Shown here piece by piece: positions 54,718 to 64,000 of a stretch of DNA of 64,000 bases. A model generated the notes under the pieces. The model saw nothing but the letters and a program-made list of their open reading frames with translations, searched no databases and had not been told where the DNA came from. Every line of letters starts with the position of its first letter. Within the stretch, counting starts at the first letter, position 1. This DNA comes from Arsenophonus sp052174455 (GTDB lineage Bacteria > Pseudomonadota > Gammaproteobacteria > Enterobacterales > Enterobacteriaceae), in contig JBQMRP010000030.1 of NCBI GenBank assembly GCA_052174455.1, positions 1 to 64,000 on the forward strand. The letters are read 5' to 3'. The position numbers were made by a program, and so were the translations under genes.

Positions 54718-55491
54718 TTATAAGCTAATTAGCTTTTTTGTCGCAGCTAGATTAATAATAGCCGAAAAATAGTTGGCTTTCAACGATGCACTGCCAACTA
54801 ATGCACCATCAATATCGGGTTGACTGAAAAGCTCGGCAGCATTATTAGTATTCACTGAGCCGCCATACTGAATAATTACTTGTTTGGCAATATCTGGATC
54901 TTGCTTGGCAAGATGACTACGAATGAATTTATGTACTGCTTGCGCCTGAGCTGGAGTGGCTGATTTCCCGGTACCAATTGCCCAAATTGGTTCATAAGCA
55001 ATGACACTATTTTCTAATGCGTTGACACCTAAGTTATCTAATACTGCGTCGATTTGTCGAGCACAGACTTGTTCAGTTTTTCCAGCGCTATTTTCTTCTT
55101 CAGATTCACCAATACAAAGCACAGGTGTTAATCCTTGCGATTTTAATATTGCAAATTTTTTAGTGATAAATTCATCGCTTTCTTGATGATAAGTTCTACG
55201 TTCAGAATGACCGATAATAATATATTTTGCACCAATGTCTTTTAGCATTTCTGCTGAAGTATCACCGGTAAAAGCGCCGGATAAATTGACATCAACATCT
55301 TGTGCGCCAAGTAGTATCTTGCTGCCAGTTAAAGCTTGTTTTGCTTGTGCTAGGTAAAGCGCTGGTGGTGCAATTGCGACATTACAACCAATGAAACTAT
55401 TTAATTCGTTACGCAAATTTCTAATCAGTTCCTTAACCATTTTTCTACTGCCATTGAGTTTCCAGTTTCCTATGACTAATGGATGTCGCAT
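54718..55491 (-). CDS. tpiA: Triosephosphate isomerase
   Basis: TpiA interconverts dihydroxyacetone phosphate and glyceraldehyde 3-phosphate in glycolysis and gluconeogenesis. The 257-residue TIM barrel matches the 255-residue E. coli enzyme along its length. NWKLNG at 9-14 holds the substrate-binding Asn and Lys, IIGHSERR near 91-98 the catalytic His, AYEPIWAIGTGKSA near 165-178 the catalytic Glu and flexible loop, and IQYGGSVN near 208-215 the phosphate-binding loop. ATG follows GAGG. It stands alone between IS256 remnants; the usual neighbours are not seen. No damage is visible. Confidence 0.97.
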   Translation of the reverse strand: MRHPLVIGNWKLNGSRKMVKELIRNLRNELNSFIGCNVAIAPPALYLAQAKQALTGSKILLGAQDVDVNLSGAFTGDTSAEMLKDIGAKYIIIGHSERRTYHQESDEFITKKFAILKSQGLTPVLCIGESEEENSAGKTEQVCARQIDAVLDNLGVNALENSVIAYEPIWAIGTGKSATPAQAQAVHKFIRSHLAKQDPDIAKQVIIQYGGSVNTNNAAELFSQPDIDGALVGSASLKANYFSAIINLAATKKLISL

Positions 55492-56469
55492 ATTTTCCTC
55501 TAACTAAAAAATATTTATAATTTAATGAAATAAAAAATTTATCTTTATTCTTATTATGAATAAGAATAAAGATAAAGATGTTATGAGTAAATTTCTTTAT
55601 TTTTTATGATTAAGAATAAGAAAATTATTTTTAGTAAAAACTAAACCAGTTCAATAGAAAAAATAATAATATTATCTTTATTTTTTATTAAAATAAAACG
55701 AATAATATCTAATATCGTTTTATCATTTTTTACTTGGTTATCTTATTATAAGATACGATTTAATACCACGATTAATTGATCCATGTTGTTAATCGAATTG
55801 ATTTTTAAAAGTAATTAATAATTATTATAATATAACATTTAAATAATTGTTGATTAATTTTATAGATGTTTTTGCATCTTTTGTTAGCAGTAAAATTTTA
55901 TCTGTAAATTTTTAATTTTTTTCACTTCCTTATTCAAGGAAGTGAAGGGGTAAATTTTCTGTTAATTTGACTGTCTATACGAATATAAAGTGCAAGCTAA
56001 TAGCTTGCTTTTGATTATTTTAAATTCAGCTATTAGATAGCTAGGTTTATTTATATTATATTTTGAAGAAATATGGGGGATATTTTTCATTGAAAAAACC
56101 TGCATTGTATAATAAATAAGCAATAAAAACTTTTCTTTCAGGCATAATTAGTAATTCTTTTGGCAGCACTGAAATACTAGAAATAATGTACTAAATACTA
56201 AGGCTAATATTAACTCAAATTTTCGATTATAGATTTTTCATCATCGTTACTCATTAGTATGAATTTTATCAAAAGGATCTTTTAGAGTAAAAGAGATGAC
56301 ATTACAACAATAGGCACTCTTCTTCAAAGAAGAAGAAGGTTGAAAACCATTTAAATTAGTAAAATTATTGGTTAATATTAATGGTTAATATATTTAATTT
56401 TTTTTGCAATCTTTTTTGCTATTTCTCCTTATACCTTACTCTGATTAATTATATTGTTGCTGAGTTATG
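55492..56469. other. AT-rich intergenic region upstream of tpiA
   Basis: About 980 bp with no recognisable gene. It holds two clear hairpins: 55923-55944 (perfect 9-bp stem, no T tail) and 55992-56008 (below). The tpiA promoter should lie at the left end, but I cannot single out boxes. Confidence 0.4.
55992..56013 (+). terminator. Hairpin with T-rich tail
   Basis: GCAAGCTA / TAGCTTGC, a perfect 8-base palindromic arm pair around one base, is followed by TTTTGATTATTTT. It could end a plus-strand transcript. No intact plus-strand gene precedes it, so it is probably a relic. Confidence 0.4.
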
Positions 56470-57000
56470 CTCATTTCTGATGTACAGGGTTTTGAACATG
56501 ATTGCATATCCTGCTGGTTTATTTGATAAATTATCTAAACAACAGAGAAACAATTACCATGAATAAGTCCGGTATAAAGGTATCTGAAAAACTAGATATT
56601 ATCTGTGAGGGGTTTCCTCCTGCATGAGCTTATTATTAATAATACTAGGGAGATTAATAAACATTGCTGTTAAGGTGGAGCTCGAAGTCATTCTGCGAGA
56701 AGATACTGAATACTATCTTATCGATAGGCGACAATCCTCTCGTCCATAACGGTTATTTATCGTAGCAAATTATGCAGATTAGTATTGGTTATGTTGAAAT
56801 TAAAGTGTTTAAGGTTAAAAATCACAGCGACAAAAGAATATTCTTTAACAGCTCGTTGCTGCCCTATTGAAGCGCGTAAAAACGCGAAGAGTTGCGACGA
56901 TGGCTTCTACTTAGTTAGGTGTATTACCTACCGGTGATTTTCATGAAGTCTTGATTCGCTTTTCGGTGAAAAGCGCATGATCTTTTTTTTTTGCAGTAGT
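56470..57000 (+). mobile_element. IS256-family remnant, 5' part
   Basis: This matches the first 530 bp or so of plus-strand IS256 copies. A piece reads VEIKVFKVKNHSDKRIFFNS (about 56788-56848), the counterpart of the VKVPKVRDRSGNGIRFNS box. It ends where the GC-richer block begins. Confidence 0.6.
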
Positions 57001-60000
57001 TCAAGCAGGTATTAATGAATATCCGCTGGTAATAAATCATTCTTACTTAGCCACCTGCGCGATACCTTATGGCCTTAGGACCGCTAGATAGTCCTGTAAC
57101 ACTAATTGATTTAATTCGCTATGATAATAATTAAGTGAACGGTACTATTACCAGTCGCTAATCTTGCATAAAATATCATCAATCATATGTTACTCTCGCT
57201 AAAGAGTTTTTTCACTACTAATTTTAGCTGATGTGTCACCGCCTGAAAACTGGTGCGCCTCTCTTTTAAATCATATCGAAATTTTATAATTTACACTTTT
57301 AGGGTACATCAACTATCTAGGCGGAGTGTTTGTTCACAAGCCTAGTTTCTACCATTAAGATACGGAAGGTTAAACTATTCGACTTATTCGCGTTCAGGAA
57401 AGGAGCAACGTGGAATTAATCACATAAATAGAGCGCCAGCGGGTGATTCCATATCGAGATAGAGTACCCGCTGTGATATAGTTTTAATACGTTATGAACC
57501 CATACAGGTATGCTTTTTGTCTGGATTGAGATGTCAGATAGCAGGTATGGTTGGGATATCCGGGTTTTTGGTCTATCTTGATCACAAGTATGCCGTATAA
57601 TAGCGTGTTGGATGATTTTTAGTCCATCCGTTGTTCGATATCAGGGTTATTGTTTCTATCGTTTACTTGTTATGTGGTTGCATTTTTAGTAATATTTTGC
57701 CTAGAGCAATGCGGTCTTGTCGGTATTACACTGTTTAATCATAGTCAATAGTTGTAGCGAATAAACTACGCTTATTTGAAAGGTAAGATAGTTCAGTTCT
57801 AGGGCACGCGGTAGAAGAGAAGTTGAATAAAACCACTAATAACAAGTTAGGGAGCGCGCAGATGGATATGGGTGTTTAAAATACATTCTCATAGAGAGAA
57901 GGGCGCCCCGTGGCAGTACTAACTCTCCGTAGATAAAAAATAGAGGTAAGGATAGGATTGCGGGTGCAATTAACCCATAATAATCCCTAACGAGGCATTT
58001 TGCTGGTTTTTTCGTTTCTTAGGATTGGTGTTGTTTTCATGAGCCACCACTTACTTAAAGTAATGAAATATATATTGTATTTAGGGTAGTCCCGTCATAA
58101 CTTGCTAGACTTTCGCTTCCGCTTCTAACGAAATTACATAGCGCGAGATGTTGCTCACCGCCACCCATCTTGGTGATTAGAGTTAAACTATTAGGAGTAA
58201 TGACACTAGTAGATGCAGTGTCAGCGTTATTTTTACTAAGTTTATTCACGTACGTTGTCATCTTAGGTTTAAGTAGTCCATATCGCTAATTTATTTATCG
58301 AAGACGGAGTGATTGATTAGATTGATTAGCGTGCAACAATAATGTTGATCCGATGATAAACTTATTGTAGGCCGACGGAATATTACCGAAACTATAAATA
58401 AAGATGATGAGTATCAGCTGCTATTAATTTGATACCAGTATTTGTGGGGGGTTATCTTGATGGCTAATTATATAGAGAAAGCCTGCCGCATATCTACTAT
58501 CAGTAAGCCGTATAGTATGCGTTGATATTTTTAATATATCGGAGGTTCATTGTTATCAATATATCCTTAGTATACGGGTGAATACACTGATGCTATTGTA
58601 ATATGGTCAATAATCCATTTGCCTCATCCAGAAAGAAGTATAGTAGGCGGATAACATCACGAAGAGGCCAGAGACGGCTAGGAGTTTTTATGTAACGGAT
58701 TGGAAATATGGTATATCAATACCCAATAATGCAAGGATTCCTATCGAACAGGGTAGGCAATTAGGTAGAAGGGGGAATATTGCGCGTTGTTAACAATCTC
58801 TCCATTAGAGCCAGTTAATTGTTCGGATAAGTTCATCGTAGATTAGTTGCTAATCAGGATTAATTGTGGGTGCATTTTAAATAAAGTTGCTATTGAGTCG
58901 AATCACTTTATAAATCTATACTGGCTGAGTCGGTATTTCTTGTACAGGATCTTAATTGACGTGCTATAGATAATAACGATACAATATTTTATTGTCACAT
59001 TAGGTATTCAGTAGGCTATGCCTTCAAGTAAATAACAACTACGCCCGACGGTTATATGCTGATAGAAACCAGAATTTATGGATTAAGCGGTGTGCTTGTG
59101 GTAGAATAAAATTCTGATATTGATATTATCATCCATGATATCAAATAGTGTTGCGAGCACTTGTTGCCAGTGAGTGCAAGATCTCTTCTGTTAGGCTATT
59201 TTATTCAGTTAATTGATTCATACAGCTGTGAGTATCCAGACCGAGTAAATCTGATTGCTATTTTTCATCGTTTATATCATTAGAGGAGGTGAACAATGAT
59301 GTTATTGTAATGTACTTACTCCATAAAGATAAGTATTATGTCAGATTTAGGTTATGATAATTCCTGATCTGTCAAGCACTAATGTTAATCTGATCATTAT
59401 GAGAATGTATGGCGCATCATGTTTTAATTCTAATAAACGTGGTATAATTTTCAGTCGAGGGGAATTCCTTGGCAGAATTGTCAGCATGCAGTGCAGATGC
59501 TAGCAATTAAGGCTTTTTGAGTACCTTGACGGGGCCCAGTGCATTATTTTTATTAATCCAGGTCAGGGGGTCTTATCATCAGACCTCTGTTTATTTTCCC
59601 TATAGAACGAACGACTTATCTATGAATTAAATGCAGCTTCATAATCTAAGTTAACAAACCTTAGGCCGTAAAGAGGCCTGCTTGATAGAAAGGGTTTTAG
59701 TAATCGGTTAAGTTAGTTTAACGCTACGTAAAACCAGATTTTAACGCACATTAAAACCTTTTTGATAAAACATGTAATAACTTTGACTAACTCTCTAGTA
59801 TCGTCATATTTAGATAATCAGTTTTACTGGAATATACCTTCATCAGAGCGGCGCGATAGATTTATTTATCCAGTTGTAACTTACGACGCCACATGGATAA
59901 GTTTAATTAAGGTTTCTTAGTTCATGCTTTATTCCTTTATATTGTTTATCGCTACTCTACCAGATAGCTATTTAATAAGTGTTGTAACAACATATCTAAG

Positions 60001-63000
60001 TTATATACCTACCTTTTCATCATCAATTATTGTTACCAGATCCGTTTATGAAAACCTAAACACCATGATTTCAATATCTGTTATGGTTTGGTATACTTGT
60101 TGAGTATTTAGCTTGCAAAAGAAAATGGCACAACGCGCCGGTTGTGACGCTCTACAAGTTTTAATAGTTTTTAACATCTGTTAATCATGACCTGAATTAG
60201 TTAACATGACATCATAAATTAAATTTTAATTCACTAACGTCAATATGTCTTCGGTAGAAATGCATGACATCTCGATGATATTTTGACACGCATTTGATTT
60301 AAAGTAATGACTAAAATACATTACAATTTAGAAAATTTGAGCGACCAGTTGTTTATAGGATTTTTTTTTGCTTTTTATTAATAAAATACAGATAGGTGCT
60401 GCTATTGATCTTAATTGAATTACTGATCGCGTTAATTACTTTTTACCATTCTTTATAGTTAAAATATAAATCTCATAGCGCCAGTAGTTCATTAATATCA
60501 ATCTATTCTTGTTTATTTCCTTTAAAGGAATGATTCACGATGGTATTAATTTACATTTACACCATACAAAACTTGGTAATGGACGCCTTGATTTTTATCG
60601 CTAGGGCATGTTTATTAACATACGGTATTTACACACTGCGTGAATGAACAAGATGATACTGTCAATTAAAGTTGATCAAGATGACTTGTCTTTAGTTGCC
60701 AGTAATTGATGTGATATTCTGTAGCCTATAAATTAATAAAATCCTGAATATGTTTCATGGCGCAAAATTTAAATTCGCCCAGTTTTTACTGTAGGAGTAT
60801 CTATCGTTCTTCAATAAACAGGCTGTTAATCAATTCATCACGTAGCGGATTAAATTGACTTAACATCTTAAAAAGATTGGAACTATTTATGCCATAACGT
60901 ATTAATACAATAGTCGTAAGAATAGGTTAGGCATTTTCTGGGTTGATGATTTATTTTCATGGTTTCTTTCACTAAGAAAGAATAGTGGTAGCGCATTAGT
61001 ACTGTGCGTCCCAATAAACCAAATAATCTGATAACCGTTTGGCGTAGAATCTTTTTCTGTAATCACCGTTAACACAACATAATAGTAATAATCTCCTAGG
61101 AAGATAGGCACAAGTGTCGACTAAACTGCTGACGGGATAATTTTATAAACGAATGTTGCTAATAACGCCTGGCGGGATGAATGTTACTGGAAATAACACG
61201 TAACTGATAACGTACGGTATTTATGGAATTAACTATCTTAATTCTGGCTTCTTTTTTCTTGAATAATGAAAGAAAATACCGGCATCACGTAATAATTTTG
61301 TTAATAAAACCCGCTATAATTTTGGCAGAAATTCTCATAAAGTGTGCCAGGGTAGTATAGCACGCCTGACAATTTATATTACAGTTACAGTGCTTTTCCA
61401 TATTTATCTACCTCAAATCTCTGCTAGAGGTAATAATCTTTTTGCGCCACGGCAAAATCTCTACCGCTATCTAATATCGGGTCTAGATTAGGGGTATAAA
61501 ATTGCGTCACCTAACAGTAGGGTATTGGGCATATCATCGTATTATTAAGGTTAGTTATCCCTCGCATAGCGGCCATGCCGCGCGCATGGCGCGGATTTCA
61601 GATCGTAAAGGCTTATTTTATCATTGACTTTCCTGATTAATTGATTTATATTGTGCTATAAGCATAGCAATCACCTATTGTGCATTTAACCGGTAGCACA
61701 TAAAAGGCGTTGCTGTGTTTGCTAAACGATACAAGCAAACTGTATGTCGATTTCAGTGAAATGAAATAAATACCTATTAAGTAGTGAGTATTGACTAGTA
61801 TACCTAGTTCTCCAGCCCTGTTAGTAAAAAGAATGGTATATATACTTGCTTCATTCCCGGAAGCAAGTCAGTTTCTATGTTCATTTTTCTGAAGGCTTCC
61901 TACCTTGATGTATTTTTGTCAAGTTAAGTCTGCGAATCGTCACTAGCTATCAGTCACGTCTGGCGTAATGTGCGTGACAACACACAAATACACCCGCCTT
62001 CTTAGCAATCAAGGTTTATCTATTAATTCACTCTCCCTCGGTAATCTGCCAGGAAACGAGGTCTCGTTAACATTGAATTTTTTCTTTTAATAATCATTTA
62101 GAGCTGCTGATACGGCGGTATAACTAGGTAAAGTTATTTAAACCCTTAGATTAGCTGGTCGATTTTAATAATTTTATCGGTTATTTATCAGAATTATTCT
62201 AACTCTAGTTGTATCCTGAATCGCCTACAGCTTCTTCAGTATATTAATTCCTAGATGATCAATCATCAACCACGATAATCACTATCCCGTGAATGCTAGT
62301 TAGATATCAGAAAATTATGTATGGCAATGTGGTCTTTTGTTATTGGGAGATCACTAAAACTTATAGTGCCTTGGCTACCTCTAAGCAAACACTTGGTGAA
62401 CAAAAAGGGTGTATGGCGAGGAAAATATCATCTCCAGGTGTTGGTATACTGTCAGTGGTAGCGGTTAGTAGGATTTTATCCACCCAGCACTCCGATAATT
62501 ACTTTTATATATTGCGGTAATTAAACAAACTGGGTATTGTTCATAATCTTCTTGATCGTGGTCGTTTTTTACAAACTGTAGTGCCATGGCAAGGTATTTT
62601 TCGCTAATAATCGGTTAACCAGTGGTTAACAGGGTCCATGACCTGGTTATTGTTTTAGTTTATAGTTGCCATTGATAAAACTGAATATCAGTACGCTCGA
62701 TTGGTCAGTTTCGGAGGCAATCTGATCTTGTGGATGTCTTAATCCCGTATCAATTAATGTTTGCAGCTGCTTAATAATCCCTGGATTTTTAGTCATGAAA
62801 ACTGCTCTTCTCTTAAAAAGAAGAGTGTTGTCTTTTGTTATGTTATTCAGTTAACTAACCAAGTGGTTTTTTAGAACAGCGGATCAATCTTCTAAGATTC
62901 CATTAATAATAAGCCCGATGTAACATCACTTCCATATTGAGGTTTTTCTATTCTTTAATCTCGGTTTTCAATGCGGTATTCCTATTTACTTATAATATTA

Positions 63001-64000
63001 GCCGATAATCCCTAGGTCATCTACTTTTTATTCTGCAATGTCAGGATGTTTCTGCCTCAGGGAGTGCTACTTTTTTCACCCTACAGTTGCGAATCTCTTT
63101 AATACGCTCTTTCTGGTTGTGATATTCTGGCGTTATTGGGAAGGCTAGATGTTTATTGTATCCTAGATTTCTTAACAGAGGTAAGTAACGTCCATCCAGC
63201 GCATAATAATCTTGCTATTATCATGAATGTAGTACTTGTTGTTAATCTTTGACCGTATTAAACCCGACAGTTTATCGGCATAGTAAAAGTCGTTGAGGAA
63301 AGGGATTTCAGAACGGGTGACAGTGCGTTTGGATTGCGGAATAAATAGATCGCGCAATCCAAGATATGTCAGCAATTTAATTTCAGTATCATCGTTTTCC
63401 AGCTTCCAGTGATAAAAATCGCCCGAACTGTAATTCTCTTCATTGGCTCATTTAGAAAATTCACTGTGCAGACTGATGTTGTATCATTCCACCCGATCTT
63501 GATGTTATTAATTAATCTACCACAGGAGGGTAGATGTAGTGTATTTTTCTGGTCTGAAATTTTATGATAGATATTTTTGTGGATGTTCAACGTTGATTTA
63601 AGCGACTCACACTGTTTCCCTGGTCAGGTACCAGTACCGTAAATAGGTAGGTAAAGGAGAGCGCTAAAATAGATAATTAAGATTACGATTTAGCCGCTCG
63701 ATAATGCTGGACCCTTTTGGATTAATAGAAATACCGATCGGATCTTTAATATCTAGGTAGATTAAAATACTGGTAATATCCATCTTGATTATATTATTAA
63801 TTTTGCTTCTACCGTTATTCGAGTAGTAGAGAAACGACTTCCAATAGGTGGAAATGCCATACTCAGAACATTAGTAACGAAATTAGATTCTCGGAAGGCG
63901 ACAAGCTTAAGTCAGTAATATAGCGTAAGCTTCCATCAATAATCAAAGATCACATTTTCAGCAAAAATGGTTGACCGTGGTCAAAATTAATGAACATAAT
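57001..64000. other. GC-richer block without intact genes
   Basis: Seven kilobases with visibly higher GC (about 40% in sampled lines against about 30% in most of the window) and no frame longer than 76 codons. No match to the four IS families is seen. Four of the five longest short frames lie on the minus strand (58055-58261, 60902-61111, 63172-63375, 63369-63590), which hints at one or a few long minus-strand genes now destroyed. I cannot name a family. It may be a younger or horizontally acquired segment still drifting towards AT. Confidence 0.4.
63172..63590 (-). pseudogene. Unidentified protein remnant, frameshifted
   Basis: Two overlapping minus-strand frames join across a frameshift near 63400. 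Past the shift the sequence reads DFYHWKLEND, then DDTEIKLLTYLGLRDLFIP, RTVTRSEIPFLNDFYYADK, SGLIRSKINNKYYIHDN and IIMRWMDVTYL. The composition is protein-like, aromatic and charged, with no membrane segment. I do not recognise the family; a piece of a large surface protein or toxin is possible but is a guess. Stops follow on both sides. Confidence 0.4.

Noticed and set aside
55923..55944. Perfect 9-bp hairpin as a terminator
   Set aside because: No T run follows it on either strand in the direction of transcription; recorded only as a hairpin.
58055..58261. 68-codon minus-strand frame as a gene
   Set aside because: No ribosome-binding site, no recognised family and frames broken on both sides; treated as part of the decayed block.
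1..64000. CRISPR array, toxin-antitoxin, restriction or defence island
   Set aside because: No short regularly spaced direct repeats and no open frames of such families were seen; the repeats present are long, dispersed IS copies.

Overview
The window looks like the chromosome of an AT-rich gammaproteobacterium of the Enterobacterales in advanced genome decay, as expected of a host-restricted insect symbiont. Every intact gene resembles an Escherichia/Serratia/Yersinia-type orthologue, and several old enterobacterial gene orders survive: tRNA-Ser(GCU)-tRNA-Arg(ACG)-gshA, gmhB-rRNA operon, rsmE-gshB-yqgE, arcD(ydgI)/pntAB, dprA/def-fmt and ahpC-ahpF. Serratia symbiotica-like, Arsenophonus-like or Sodalis-like lineages all fit; the window alone does not decide between them.

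Only about 10 kb of 64 kb is intact protein-coding sequence: gshA, fpr, gmhB, gshB (one homopolymer frameshift), arcD, pntA, pntB, def, ahpC and tpiA, plus three tRNA genes (Pro, Arg, Ser). Roughly 25-28 kb is dead insertion-sequence DNA of four families that I recognise from translated fragments: IS256/mutator (about 12 copies or fragments), IS1595/ISXO2-like (7), IS481 (9) and IS91 (2). None keeps a usable transposase frame. The rest is pseudogenes and AT-rich spacer.

Layout. 1-4.7 kb: IS256 debris, tRNA-Pro, gshA, tRNA-Arg, tRNA-Ser. 4.7-9.5 kb: IS debris, fpr. 9.5-18 kb: IS256, gmhB, IS1595 and a degenerate rRNA operon (16S, tRNA-Glu, 23S; no 5S). 18-21.7 kb: IS91, IS256, IS481. 21.7-24 kb: yqgE remnant, gshB, rsmE remnant. 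24-31.2 kb: IS481/IS1595, arcD, IS256, IS481/IS1595. 31.5-34.5 kb: pntAB. 35-41 kb: IS debris. 41-43.5 kb: dprA fragment, intact def, dead fmt, dead fnr. 43.6-47.7 kb: IS256 and a quinone oxidoreductase gene split by nested IS elements. 48.5-52.8 kb: ahpC and an ahpF pseudogene split by an IS481 that itself carries an IS1595. 53-57 kb: IS256, tpiA, IS256. 57-64 kb: a block of visibly higher GC with no intact gene.

The survivors have a theme. GshA and GshB make glutathione, PntAB makes NADPH from NADH and the proton gradient, Fpr exchanges electrons between NADPH and ferredoxin/flavodoxin, and AhpC destroys peroxides. Two retained genes have lost their textbook partner next door: def is intact beside a dead fmt, and ahpC is intact beside a dead ahpF. 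I found no new multi-gene system. The most notable observations are the gshB poly(A) frameshift, the def-without-fmt and ahpC-without-ahpF states, the repeated insertion of IS1595 at one site inside IS481, and the dead rRNA operon with an insertion at the helix-25 position of its 23S.
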